Assembly: GCA_026210745.1 (NCBI GenBank)
Contig: CP110630.1
Coordinates: forward strand, 6,758,001-6,822,000
Origin: Exobasidium rhododendri
Taxonomy: Eukaryota; Basidiomycota; Exobasidiomycetes; Exobasidiales; Exobasidiaceae
Reading direction: 5' to 3'
DNA length: 64,000 bases
The position numbers and the translations under genes are program-made. Under the pieces are notes generated by a model that saw nothing but the letters and a program-made list of their open reading frames with translations, was not told the origin of the DNA and did not search any database. Shown in pieces: positions 35,066 to 45,462 of this stretch. Each line of letters opens with the position of its first letter. Positions within the stretch are counted from its first letter, which is position 1.

Positions 35066-35419
35066 GAAGAGGGCATCAGAAGAGAGTGAAGCCATGTCCT
35101 GTGCTTATGGCGAATTTGTGTCTCTGGGAATAAATCAGCTCTGTCAGTCAACATAGTGATTCCCCGAATTCGTTCTCTTCGGTCCGCCATCGGGTGGGGC
35201 GTCTCTGTCTGACATCGCGTTGGAAGATCGTCTTACTGTACTGGGCTGTGTACCGGGCATCGATCTTTGTTATTTCTTCACTGCTTTAGTCGTAAAGCTA
35301 TGCTACAAAGATACGACTGCAGCTTGCGGCGCCTTTGCGAGACTATGACTATCGCCTATAAAGCATCCCCTTTGCTCCCAGCTCCTCCTCTTCTCCAATC
35401 CCACTTCATCGAAGAGAAG
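35066..35419. other. Short intergenic region with a TATA box
   Basis: Separates two tandem family members. The only site seen is TATAAA at 35357-35362, listed separately. The frame of the next gene is open further upstream (to 35267), but the signal peptide fixes its start at 35420. Confidence 0.6.
35357..35362 (+). promoter_or_regulatory. TATA box of the 35420-37461 gene
   Basis: TATAAA about 60 bases upstream of the chosen ATG. It also argues against the earlier in-frame ATGs (from 35300 on), which would lie upstream of the core promoter. Confidence 0.5.
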
Positions 35420-37461
35420 ATGTCATCCTTCTGCTTCCTCCTTCTAAGTTCACTCTTCCTCCTTAATGATGTTGGTGCAGTTCCACCTTCGCCTCGACGA
35501 GAGCAAGCATGGGGTCATCCTCCATCCCATCATGAATTTGACTACTTTGACCAACTTCCAGCGCTTGGAACTGACTTCTTCCATCGCTACCAAGAAAATG
35601 AAGCTCTTCCCTCCTTCTTGCATCTCAGTATGAATAATACTCCGGCCCTGCTTCATCAGAGCAACGTGAATTGGCAGCCGAATCCTCACGAGCAGCAAGT
35701 GTACCCTCAAGCATCCAGCGCACATCATCAGAATCAACATGGATTTGACGAAGGACAGTGGCCGGGTCACAATGGCTATTTAATGACACAATATCATGAT
35801 TACTCGGCAGCGTCTCCTTCACTCGGCACACAAGCATCATTACACGAAGGTAGGGAAAATGCGAATGAAATCGGTGGCAGTAGTAGCAGTCCTAGACACA
35901 CATACAATTTCGCCTTGCCTAAGAATCGGAAGTGGGATGCTTTTCAACACTTCGCCGATCGGGTCGTTCAGTTGAGAGGTAGAAAGTACTCCAGCTACAA
36001 TTCTTACTATGTCAGTATGACGAACGTAATTGCGTCTCTGAGCAAGGCAGACAAGGAGACGATCTCCAAGGGCGATAGAAGCGAGGTAAACAAGCTAGCA
36101 TGGGACGTAGCACGCAGAGTGAGTAGCGGGGTGTTCAGGACCTGCTGAAGCCGACAGATCAACCTTCGACCCTGACTCTACATCGCTTGCTTCTCGCCTC
36201 CTTCCCCTATGACAGAAGCAGCAAAGAGTTGGCAGTTGGTGCGATCAGGTAGGTCCTAGAAATGCTGCCATGTTGAAGCACCTTCTTCGTGTCATGTATG
36301 GACAAGGACAAAGGAAATACAACGAAAAGGTCGCAAGAAGTCTGGGAGAAGAAAGAGAGGTTGTTCTGCAATATCTCACCATTGGAGACGTCGCAAGTGC
36401 TTGTCGGATGGTCGGTAAACACACGCCTAAGCTATGGAACAGTGAAGACGAGGAAGAGATTCAACGGGTGGTGCGCGACTACTATGCTGTTCACACAGAG
36501 GAAGAGGAAGACGATGGGAGTCAAGCTCGCAACACAAGTCTGAATGATCAATGGGGAGCCAGTCAATCCACTTCCGGGGGTGTAGAGCATTCCAGACATG
36601 ATGCGGTGCCATCCTCCTCTGATCGATATGTCTCAGAGATGTACACCTCACCATCTCCACACTACAACTTTCACGACTTTATGCCTGAGGCAGGGTCTTA
36701 TTCTGCACCTCAGTATAGTGAATCCTCATCACAAGGTTGGGAAGATAGTGAGGCGACTGCCTTACGTGAATTTGCAGAGAAAGTCATATTCCTCCGAGGA
36801 AAGGTGTATGGAGCTCCATCATCACACATTCGCAAAATGAGAAGCATAGTCAAAGGACTCACCCCGCCAGAAAGAAAGATGATTTCGGAAGGTCGGGACA
36901 GGGATGGCATAGCAGATCTTGCTAAAAGAATGGCAAAAAAGGTGAGTGACGTCCTGCGAGTATTAAGAGTGCTTGTTCCGTTCTTCTTAGTAATTTTTTA
37001 CTTCGCGCGAATCTCCCGTACCTTTGAAGCCACTTAAAGCGCAAGATTGGCACGATGACCTCAGTGTCTTGCAGGCTAGCAGAATTCGAGATCTGATGAC
37101 CTCCATGTACGGTGAAGGACATACTGCAAAGAAAGGTCAGATTCTGAGATCGTTGGGAGATGAAAAGCATCTTGTGCTAGCTTTCCTAGATGAAGGCGAC
37201 CGTGACGGTGCACGTCAGATCGTGTCGAATCATGATAGGACAGCGCACAAAGCCAAGCGAAAGACGAAGTACAAGTCGATTCCAGGGGAACATGGTGCGA
37301 CCGAGGAGGGAAACACTACAGGTCGAGCTCCTCGCAATATTTGGGCACGCCTTCCTGAGGAGCACAGAAAAGCCATTCACGCCGCCACGCAAGAAGATGA
37401 TTATGCCAAAGCGGCTGCTCTCTACCGAGAATCAATCTATGGAAATAGATCTCAAACCTAA
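35420..37461 (+). CDS. Secreted modular protein, cluster 2 member 3, largest (novel W-module family)
   Basis: Three exons, 35420-36118, 36216-36941, 37030-37461, both introns phase 0 (97 and 88 nt); 618 residues. Signal peptide MSSFCFLLLSSLFLLNDVGA. Residues 21-175 are His/Tyr/Pro/Gln-rich. Modules alternate: non-Trp (QHFADRVVQLRGRKYSS, about 176-233), Trp (W241, SWCDQV...VMYGQGQRKY), a low-complexity linker, non-Trp (REFAEKVIFLRGKVYGA, about 419-475), Trp (W482, DWHDDL...SMYGEGHTAKK), then a shorter C-terminal unit (NIWARLPEEHRKAI). Acceptors at 36215 and 37029 were chosen because they place the Trp of both modules 7-8 codons into the exon; for the second, the more canonical TTGCAG at 37067-37072 would cut that Trp away. 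The two halves (modules 1-2 and 3-4) look like an internal duplication. Confidence 0.78.
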
Positions 37462-38413
37462 GGAGCAAGCAAAGCAATACGGATGAATGTGAAATGGGAG
37501 AGATGTCAAGGTGATCAAATCGGAGATATGTATAGGAGGGCAGAAGGAGACCTTTCCCTTGCAACGCGTCAAGAAGCGTCAGCTATTAATTGCTTCGACT
37601 AAATGTACTGTATCTACTGCAAATAGGGGTGCGGCATTTTGTGATCCAAACAATAGTATCTATTCGATGAATAATATTGCTATTGCATCTGCAAACTTCA
37701 GGAGTAGAATGCACGCAATTTGTGTATTCCTCTAACCTATTCTATACAGCGAAGGGTCCAAGATTAGTAAAATTCCTCTGCGCAAATATATGTAATACTG
37801 CCTCGTGCCCTCTTCTTCTTCGAATGAATAATATCGCGCGGCATTGATGTACTGTACAAGTTTTTAATTCTAAGGAAGCGAGTGAGGGACCAGGCAAAGG
37901 AGACGGAGCGAGCCACTGAGAATGGGCGCTGCGCTCTGTTTGGTCTCGTCTCTGTTTCTTGCGTGTATGTGTGAATTTTTGCCATTCGATCCGATCTCCC
38001 TACCATACTGAACCTTCATCCCCAACCCTAGCTCGGCCATCGCACCGTTACCCGTCTAGCTTGTCATCCTTACGACCGGTCAAGAGCCTTCCATACACAC
38101 CACCTACGCTCGCCTTTTACGTGTTCCAATTGCAAAGCTCCTGCTTCGCTCTCCTTCATCTCTCGGATTTTAGCAAATCGACCCCTTTCTACTTTGTGGA
38201 CACTAACCACTCCCCAGGCTCGTCATACCTCTCGATTACCAACCATAAGAAGTAACGCTAGTGTATTACGACGAAAGAAGAATACTACGAACCCCTCTTT
38301 AGCGATTTCGATTCGTACATTGTCGACACAACATTCGTTTTCCTGCTCTTTTCATCTCGACAACAATTGCATCTTGCCTTTTGTCACATCTCCGCGTATA
38401 GCTATATCACAGA
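37462..38413. other. Intergenic: 3' flank of the secreted gene and CHS7 promoter
   Basis: About 950 bp without a supported gene. AT-rich sequence near 37620-37870 is followed by a pyrimidine-rich stretch (38010-38400) that is probably the CHS7 promoter and leader. Confidence 0.55.
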
Positions 38414-39692
38414 ATGGGCATCTCGTTCGGGAATTACTACAAGATTTGTGATGAGGTGGCGCTGATAGTATGCCCTTTGCTGGGTACCGATCTGGGTCTG
38501 GAACCTAGCTGCTACTCCAGGAACGTCGAGATTAATAGTACAATCATCTTTCAGCCAGGTGAGTGGAGAAGCAGGAGACGTCGAACAGATCATCAACGAG
38601 GAGATGCAAAGACTGATCTCATGCGCTACTTCACACTTTGCAGCGACTTGTATCATTCACATTGCTGCCCTAATCATGACGACAATCATGGTTTACCACA
38701 TCAGGTCGAAATACACAGCTGTCGGTGAGTGCACGCTTGCCGAATGGCGTTCTCTCTTGCTTAGTCCAACCACTGACTTGTCATCCTTATTGCAGGCCGC
38801 AAGGAAATTGTTCTCTTCTTCTACCTGTATGCTGCTTCAGAAACGCTCGCCATCTTCCTCGACTCGGCCATCATCCCAACGTACTCTGCCGTGTATTCTG
38901 TACGTGTCATTTGCGCGCAAGACCATCTCATAAGGGAGTATGCTGAACTCTCTCTCCCCTCTTTCTCCCTTCTCCTGCTCCTCGTAGTGGTTCACTGCCA
39001 TCTACATCGGTCTGGGCACAGCGCTGTTCTGGTGTCTCCTCCTCAATGGCTTCGTCGGCTTTCAATTTGCAGAAGACGGCACACCAAAGTCGCTCTGGTT
39101 CATGCGCGTAAGTTCAGCGGTACTCTTCGCGATCGGCTTCCTTGTCGCAATCGCAACCTTCAAGGGAGCTGCCGGCATGTCACCCACCAAGCAACTCGGA
39201 CTATGGATCATGCAGCTCCTCTTCCCTCTTATCTGCGTTGTCATTTACGTCCTCTCGCAAGTCGTCTTGGTCTTGCGAACTCTCGACGACAGGTGGGCGT
39301 TAGGTGACATTGCCTTCGGTTGCCTGGCTTTCACTGCTGCATGTGTTCTCATGTTCGGCTTTTCGGCTGAAATCTGCGTTGGTGTCAAACACTACATTGA
39401 TGGCACATTCTTTGGCGTACTCTGCCTACTCTTTGCCGTCATGATGGTGTACAAGTACTGGGATTCAATTACAAAGGAGGATTTGGAGTTCAGTGTAGGA
39501 AGCAAGCAAAGCGTTTGGGAGATCAAGGACCCTCTTCTTGGACCCAACGACGTGGATGTGATGGCACCATCAAGCTACTCGACGCACGAATCGTACGCTC
39601 GAAGTAACACGTCTGGCAAGCTAGCACCAGGTACGAAGAGCGGTCTCGGCTATCCTCCCAACGGTGGATACAACAGTGGATCGCCCTACTAA
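38414..39692 (+). CDS. CHS7: Chs7-type chitin synthase export chaperone
   Basis: Chs7 is an ER membrane protein needed for chitin synthase III to leave the ER. Four exons: 38414-38558, 38644-38724, 38796-38899, 38988-39692 (344 residues), introns 71-88 nt. Splicing gives continuous family sequence: [74 protein letters not shown], then seven or so hydrophobic helices, [17 protein letters not shown] and the highly conserved end [18 protein letters not shown] possible GTAAGT after FMR at 39110 is not used, because the reading continues through a membrane helix as in homologues. The last 50 residues are a polar cytosolic tail rich in Ser, Gly and Tyr. Confidence 0.95.
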
Positions 39693-40851
39693 TCACAAAC
39701 ATAGATGAGCGACAGACAATCTCTCTTGTCCCCACATCAACGATGGACCTTTTTTTTCTCTAACCTCCTTCCTCCCCCACTTCATCGACCCAAAAAGTCA
39801 CACACCTTGGCACTCTCATTAATGCTCCAATAACGTAACCATACAGGTTGCTCGCATTGTACTCTATCGCTAAATCTCGTCTTGGATCTCTACAACCATC
39901 ATTCACTTATCTACCTCTGGTTCTTTCTCCCTCTCTTTCCACTTCTCTCCTCTCGTCGCACCTCTCCCTCTCTTTTTCTTACTCGCGTTTCCGTCAGACA
40001 TCATCTCCTTCTGCTCTCAATGAATATCATACCTGTTTTCATCGCAAGCTGTCTCACTGTCGACCAGCCTTCTGGCTAGAGTGTGTGAAGATTAGAAAGA
40101 TGAAAGCAGGAGAGTTGAAACTTCTCCCTGAGAATTCGGCATCATTGTTCGTTCCCTTGCGCGTGACCCTCGAGCGACAATTACGGGTCTGCAGGATTGA
40201 GTCACAAGAGGGAATTGTCCCATTCAAGCCACTAGCACAATCTCGAGCAGTGCGATGATCGCATTACCAAGCCCTGCTACTGACGGTTGCTTTCAAGATT
40301 CCCCTTCACCGATTTCCCCTTCTAACGGCACAATGAGGATACTGTATTAGGAAATGCTGAACCCGCGTTTTGGGCCTGATAGTCGGGCATTTTTCCTTCT
40401 TTTGCACTGCCCTGGGGGTGGTACCCTGAAGTATAAATTAGGATTCTCTATAACAATCTACTGTATCTGATAGTAGTAGGCATTATCTTGAGCCACAATC
40501 GTTCGCCTGCGCTTGTACTGTATCTCTAGTATTTTATAAATTCCTTTCCTTTTTTGACCGCGGGTGGCGAGCCCTCAATGCCAAAAAGTTTGTGGGCAAT
40601 CAGCGGGGGCACCGCCCATTACCTGTGTGGGGAGAAGAGGAATTCAAACTTCATGGTACAGTCCGCAATGGACTTTCCGGACTTTTGACAGTAGAGTTCA
40701 AAGTGGGGAAAGACATATTCGAGGAGGGGACTGGCCAGACGTTCACCCTCCCCTCAGTTCTCTACCGTTCCTCACCGACTCATTCAAGAACATTTATAGG
40801 TCCAGCTGAAAGGGGGCTGGGTAGTAAAAGAGCAGGAACGATTGGCCCTCC
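39693..40851. other. Intergenic, no gene supported
   Basis: About 1.16 kb. The first part is the CHS7 3' flank with CT-rich sequence (39740-40010); an open frame at 39848-40258 is low-complexity and unsupported. AT-rich sequence follows near 40330-40560, then the leader of the next gene. Confidence 0.5.
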
Positions 40852-42903
40852 ATGATTTCCCTCACTCTTCTTCCCAGTAGCGAGAATGCCAAATTAGGAC
40901 CATCTCATCCTATCGCCGGTGGCTCGCACAATCCTGCGATCCCCAGCTCACAACTTGGACAGAACAGGCGCTCAGGTATCAGCCTGAACTTCGCCGCACA
41001 CTCACGCAACAAGACCGCTCCTTCACGAGGAAATGAAGGTGTGGAGGCGCCCAAGAAGCTCAAGATTCGTTTGGCTCCCGAAGGTATCCTCTTTCCGTTC
41101 TTGGAGAGACCGTCAGAAGTGAAGGAATTGCTTTTCGACACTGAGCAGAACAGGGAATTCTCCCATGCCCTTCAATCTGTGTTTGCAAGTTCTCCAACAG
41201 ACTGGAGCCTCTTCCGGGCACTTCTTTGTGAGGTGGACCGAGACGAATTGAAAGACAAGAAATGGCTACTGCAGCTTCATTCAAAGCTCTACGCCCGATC
41301 TTCGACCATGTGGTGCAGATTGATCGATTGCCTGGGTGCACACGGAGTGGATTGGGCATCGATAGTGGAGGAGGAGGAGGAGGGGAAGGAGGGGGAGGAT
41401 CAAGGGGATAAAAGTAATGAGCCCAACGGTGATCAACAGTCTTTCCTTTTCTCGGACCTCTTCTCGGATGAAGGTGATAATGGCATGGCCGATAGCTGTA
41501 TGTCAGACGAGACTCTCAGTGGCAGTCTTGGCAGACTTGAGATGGAGGCACTGCATGAGGTTCCTTCTTCCTTTCGTTTACCGCACGCAAAAGCGAGCAA
41601 GCATTCCTACCGATTGAACGAGTCGTCGTTGTATCAAAGTCCAACGGAAAAAAGCACGCAATTTATGAGACATCGCCGCAACAGTTCCATCATCTCGACT
41701 GGCGAAGATGAAGAGCTGCACCACTTCTTATCCAACAGAAAGGACGGGTTCGCCGGCATTCGCTTGTCATGTCCAGGAGTGGAGAACGATAGGAAAGACA
41801 GTGTACAAAAGTCACATCATCGATCAGTCAGTACGCCCATCGCTAACGGTGGAGAAGAAAGGCAGACCAAAGATGATGAGAGCTGTTCTCAGCTGCACAA
41901 ATTCACTCTCCATCGACGTTTGAGCTCGCTCTTCATGCCCAGTAGCATGATCGAGGAAGGCGTGAAGGCATCAAACGGTACAGCGGGGAGAGAACGGAGC
42001 CAAAGTCACAGCAGTGCGAAGGCCCACTCTAGGTCTCCAAGTGGTCGATCCGCAGCCTTCAGGTCAGAGATAGACTTTCCTAGTCCAACGTCCTCACTAT
42101 CTCGCTCGTTCTCTAATCGAAGGTCCCTCAGCTCTAGTAGGTTTCCCAACAGACCCGTTTCTGAAGAAAGATCAGAGGCCACCCCAAGCCGCTTGGATCT
42201 CTTCCCAGACGGAAGAGCTCGGTTCTTTCCAACGGATGATGGCGACGAACCGAATAGCACGGGGGCGGTCGCTTTGCTGGCCTTCAAAGACAAGCTCAAG
42301 CTATCGACTCGTGGAGAACAGGTAGAGCGAGAAAGGAGTCATAGTAAATCTTCCGGCAGCAGTCTAATGAGCCCATCTTTGAGTGATGTTAGTTGCCCTA
42401 CCACCGTCTCGACTTCAGGCCCATCTCCCGAGATAAGCAAGAGGTCATCATGGCTCGAGTCATTGGAGAAGCAAGCACCCGTAGCACCACCAAGACCACA
42501 TCTACAACAGAAGTATCTCATCTTTCCGATCCCACCTAATCCACGATTCTCGCGCCCTGTGATCCTCTTGGAGCAAATGAAGTGTGAAGGAAATCAAGAC
42601 ACCATGACGAGCATCAAACGGAATCTTGGAAAAGACCAGTATAGTCAGCTCACAAAGCTTGTCAGTGATCACGATCGAGAGAAATTGTGTGATCAATGCC
42701 TGCTAGAGCGAGTTGCAAAAGACTTCTTCCGCCTGATCGATCAAGACACAGAAAGTCAAGATCGAATCGACCAGTATCTGCTAGACAGTCAATATGAAGA
42801 GCGTTGGAATGCGTTTGTGAAATTGTGTATACTTTGGAACGTCGACAATGCAGTCGTTCTTCAGGCAAAGCGTCGATGCGGACCCGCTTTGAAGCTTTTC
42901 TAG
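40852..42903 (+). CDS. Uncharacterised 683-residue protein with two conserved-looking ends
   Basis: Not recognised. One intronless frame of 2052 nt from the first ATG to TAG. Residues about 70-170 look globular (KLKIRLAPEGILFPFLERP, then SPTDWSLFRALLCEVDRDEL with many aromatic and aliphatic residues). An acidic Glu-run follows near 173-185, then about 400 residues of Ser/Arg-rich disordered sequence full of potential phosphorylation sites (RRLSSLF, RSFSNRRSLSSSRF). Residues about 570-683 are again folded-looking and helical (KYLIFPIPPNPRFSRPVILL, DQYLLDSQYEERWNAFVK). The layout suits a cytosolic regulatory or scaffold protein. No membrane helix and no signal peptide were seen. It converges on thioredoxin reductase with about 300 bp between stops. 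An upstream exon cannot be excluded. Confidence 0.75.
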   Translation: MISLTLLPSSENAKLGPSHPIAGGSHNPAIPSSQLGQNRRSGISLNFAAHSRNKTAPSRGNEGVEAPKKLKIRLAPEGILFPFLERPSEVKELLFDTEQNREFSHALQSVFASSPTDWSLFRALLCEVDRDELKDKKWLLQLHSKLYARSSTMWCRLIDCLGAHGVDWASIVEEEEEGKEGEDQGDKSNEPNGDQQSFLFSDLFSDEGDNGMADSCMSDETLSGSLGRLEMEALHEVPSSFRLPHAKASKHSYRLNESSLYQSPTEKSTQFMRHRRNSSIISTGEDEELHHFLSNRKDGFAGIRLSCPGVENDRKDSVQKSHHRSVSTPIANGGEERQTKDDESCSQLHKFTLHRRLSSLFMPSSMIEEGVKASNGTAGRERSQSHSSAKAHSRSPSGRSAAFRSEIDFPSPTSSLSRSFSNRRSLSSSRFPNRPVSEERSEATPSRLDLFPDGRARFFPTDDGDEPNSTGAVALLAFKDKLKLSTRGEQVERERSHSKSSGSSLMSPSLSDVSCPTTVSTSGPSPEISKRSSWLESLEKQAPVAPPRPHLQQKYLIFPIPPNPRFSRPVILLEQMKCEGNQDTMTSIKRNLGKDQYSQLTKLVSDHDREKLCDQCLLERVAKDFFRLIDQDTESQDRIDQYLLDSQYEERWNAFVKLCILWNVDNAVVLQAKRRCGPALKLF

Positions 42904-43209
42904 TCTGTGCGCCTTTCCTTTCTGGGCCCCCCTTCAATACCTTCTTGCTTTCTCCTGTTCATTCATGTTACTGCATTCCCCTTTCCCACTGTAATACAAA
43001 CCGATACCAACAGTCATATTGTTCTTTTCTTCAAGCTCCTAGCTGTATGCAGAATACATTTCTCCTCCTCTGTCCTGTCTTTTCCGGTCATGAATGATAT
43101 TAAATGTGAAAAATAGCAGATGGGTGAATGGCATACATGAAGGAGACATTAGGGTCCTTGTGGGATTATTGAGTACGCAAAAGCAGAGCGAGTCTTGGCG
43201 AGAAGATCC
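42904..43209. other. Convergent 3' region
   Basis: About 300 bp between the stops of two convergent genes; AT- and T-rich, no gene or clear terminator structure seen. Confidence 0.6.
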
Positions 43210-44603
43210 TCACATGGAAGACTTTGCCGTGTTTGGCTCTCCATATGAATTGGCAGCAATGATAGCCGCGGGATCCGCCTCCTCTTCTTCTGCGAGCAGC
43301 CTCTCCGCTTCCAAAGCAGCGATACAGCCTGTTCCTGCTGAAGTGACTGCCTGTCTATACTTCTTGTCTTGTACGTCACCTGCAGCAAAGACTCCCTTTA
43401 CGCTAGTTTGCGCCGTACCAGGTGTAGTGATGATGTAGCCATCGCTGTCGCAATCGACTTGACCCCTGACGAGCTCTGTGGCAGGTACGTGTCCGATGGC
43501 GTAGAAGAGACCATTAGCTTCCAGATCCCTCTCTTCTCCCGTCTTGACGTTCTTGACTCGAACATGTCGGAGAAGATCGCCGTCGCCTTTTGCTTCCAGA
43601 GGGGTATGGTTGAACAGAACAGTCACCTTGGGGTGATTCAGCAATCGCTTGGCCATGATCTTTGATGCTCTCAATTCGTCTCTTCGCACAAGGACGTAGA
43701 CATGACTTGCATACTTTGTCAAGTATGTTGCTTCTTCAGCGGCACTGTCACCACCACCAATAACGACCAGCGGCTTGTTTCGGAAGATGGGAACAGCTCC
43801 ATCACACACCGCACAAGCACTGATACCACTTTGCCAGTAAACATCCTCGCCCGGCAAATCCATCCTTCTCGCACTAGCACCAGTCGCCATGATGACCGTA
43901 GATGCCAACTCCGGCTCGGCATCTTCACTGAATTCCCTCCAGAACTTGAATGGTCTCGATGAAAGGTCCAGCTTGCTAATCGTTTCAGTGACTATCTCAG
44001 TTCCGTGCTTCAGTGACTGGGCTCTGAATTTGTCCATAATCTCGGGACCCCGAATTCCATCGGGGAAACCAGGAAAGTTCTCCACCTCCGTAGTCGTGGT
44101 CAGTTGCCCACCAGCAGCGATTCCATTTGCGAGCATTCCTTCGAAAAGAACGGGTTGCAACTCTGCTCGTGCAAGATAGATAGCGGCTGTGTGTCCAGCA
44201 GGGCCAGAGCCGATGATCACCTGCGAATCAAGAGTAATAGACGGATGTCAATACCCCTTACTACGACACTCGAAAGACATTCTTCATCACATGCAATACT
44301 CACTACCTTGTGCTTCCTCTGCTGCTGCGAGGAGCTGCCATTAGATGTGGTTGCGGGAGTCATGTTCGTCGATTCAGAGTATAGTAAGGGCTTTGATGTC
44401 AAGGTTGTATATGTGGCGACGACAAGTGCTGAAGTTGCCAAGAATGCTCGGATCGAGGGTGAGTTTGTGCGGGGAGTCGAAGCGAGGAGTGGCGGAAAGC
44501 GAAAGGATTGACGACTAAAGGCTCGATGAGAAGGAGTCTGTCGAAGGGATGAAGTCTGTATGGGATATATCGTTCGAGTCAAGATTTGTCTCGCTGCGAA
44601 CAT
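43210..44603 (-). CDS. TRR1: Thioredoxin reductase with N-terminal mitochondrial-type extension
   Basis: Reduces thioredoxin with NADPH through FAD and a redox-active disulfide. Two exons, 44304-44603 and 43210-44220, 83-nt phase-0 intron; 436 residues from the first ATG. Seen: FAD motif [18 protein letters not shown], redox centre [12 protein letters not shown] (CxxC), NADPH motif [13 protein letters not shown] and the C-terminal FAD block [17 protein letters not shown]. The first 80 residues are extra compared with the usual cytosolic enzyme: Arg/Ser-rich and almost free of acids ([16 protein letters not shown] and on), then a hydrophobic stretch near 53-65. A second in-frame ATG (44363, residue 81) gives the normal-length enzyme. 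The first ATG has T at -3, the second A at -3. One gene could therefore make a mitochondrial and a cytosolic form. Confidence 0.93.
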
Positions 44604-45462
44604 ACACAGACCTTCTTTTTTCTACAGAAATAAGTGATGTATGAGGATTAGAATGTTGCGCTTCACCCCTTCCACACCCTTCGTTTTTATCCGGTCCGCC
44701 TGTAGCAGCGACCTGAAGCCGGGATTTGTTCACCGTTTAAGCGCCACGTGGAGGTGCGTATGCCCGACTCCGCACGCGGGGGTCATTACGAGGCAGCCGG
44801 AAGCACCGTCGTTTCCGATAGTAAGGCCTGACTTGTCGCGTGGGCTGTCTCGACTTCTCCCTTTGACAGGTGCGGAAAAAAGAAAGGTCTAAAAGAGGAT
44901 ATGGGGGCTACTTCCCCTCGAAAACGACGACACCGCCAAACGGCAACGCGAGCATCAAGGTGCATTGCATATGCCTGCACTTCTGCTAACACGTTTTGTA
45001 GTCTACGACGAGAATAGCCCACTAAAAGGCCCGATGAAGAAGAGGGGAAAGGGCGTTGTGCTGTGCTTCCACTAGAAGAAGAGGAAATTTTGGATCTACC
45101 CTGCACTCCTTAAGCAGATCGAGGGGAAAAGAGTCCGTCGAGCTAAGGGGGAGGGGAGGAACCAGGGCTCGAGCCGTTCGATGTAGCTGAAAATAGGGTG
45201 ATGCAATTGATTGACAAGCCGTCAATTCATCGTCTGACGTCTGCCATTTTGGACTCGAAATTGCACAACTTCATATATGAAGCCTTGAACGGAGTTCAAT
45301 TCAGCATGCCCACCCCCCCTCCCCATCTCCTCCCCTCTGGCAAGCTCAAAACCAGTAAAGGGAAAGGAAAGTGGCTGGTCCTCGATCTTTTCCTTGTCTC
45401 ATATTGGTCTACTACGCTGATAACAGTACTCTCCAAAGAGTTGATTCTCTTAAACGCGAGGT
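44604..45462. promoter_or_regulatory. Divergent promoter between thioredoxin reductase and aspartic protease
   Basis: About 860 bp between two divergent starts. A CCACGTGG E-box-type palindrome lies at 44751-44758. Open frames at 44786-45106 (minus) and 45198-45701 (plus) have no recognisable signature. No TATA box was clear. Confidence 0.5.

Noticed and set aside
32259-35231. Exact 14-mer CGTTGGAAGATCGT shared by 32259-32272 and 35218-35231 near two family genes
   Set aside because: A few exact 14-mers are expected by chance in 64 kb, and one copy lies in an intron rather than a promoter.
39108-39113. GTAAGT as a fourth CHS7 intron donor
   Set aside because: The reading frame continues through a membrane helix expected in the family and no matching acceptor restores better sequence.
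39848-40258. 136-residue frame after CHS7
   Set aside because: Ser/Leu-rich frame in CT-rich 3' flank, no family signature.
44786-45106. 106-residue frame on minus in the divergent thioredoxin reductase/protease promoter
   Set aside because: Only a Ser run and Arg-rich stretch; no domain, and it would sit inside the shared promoter.
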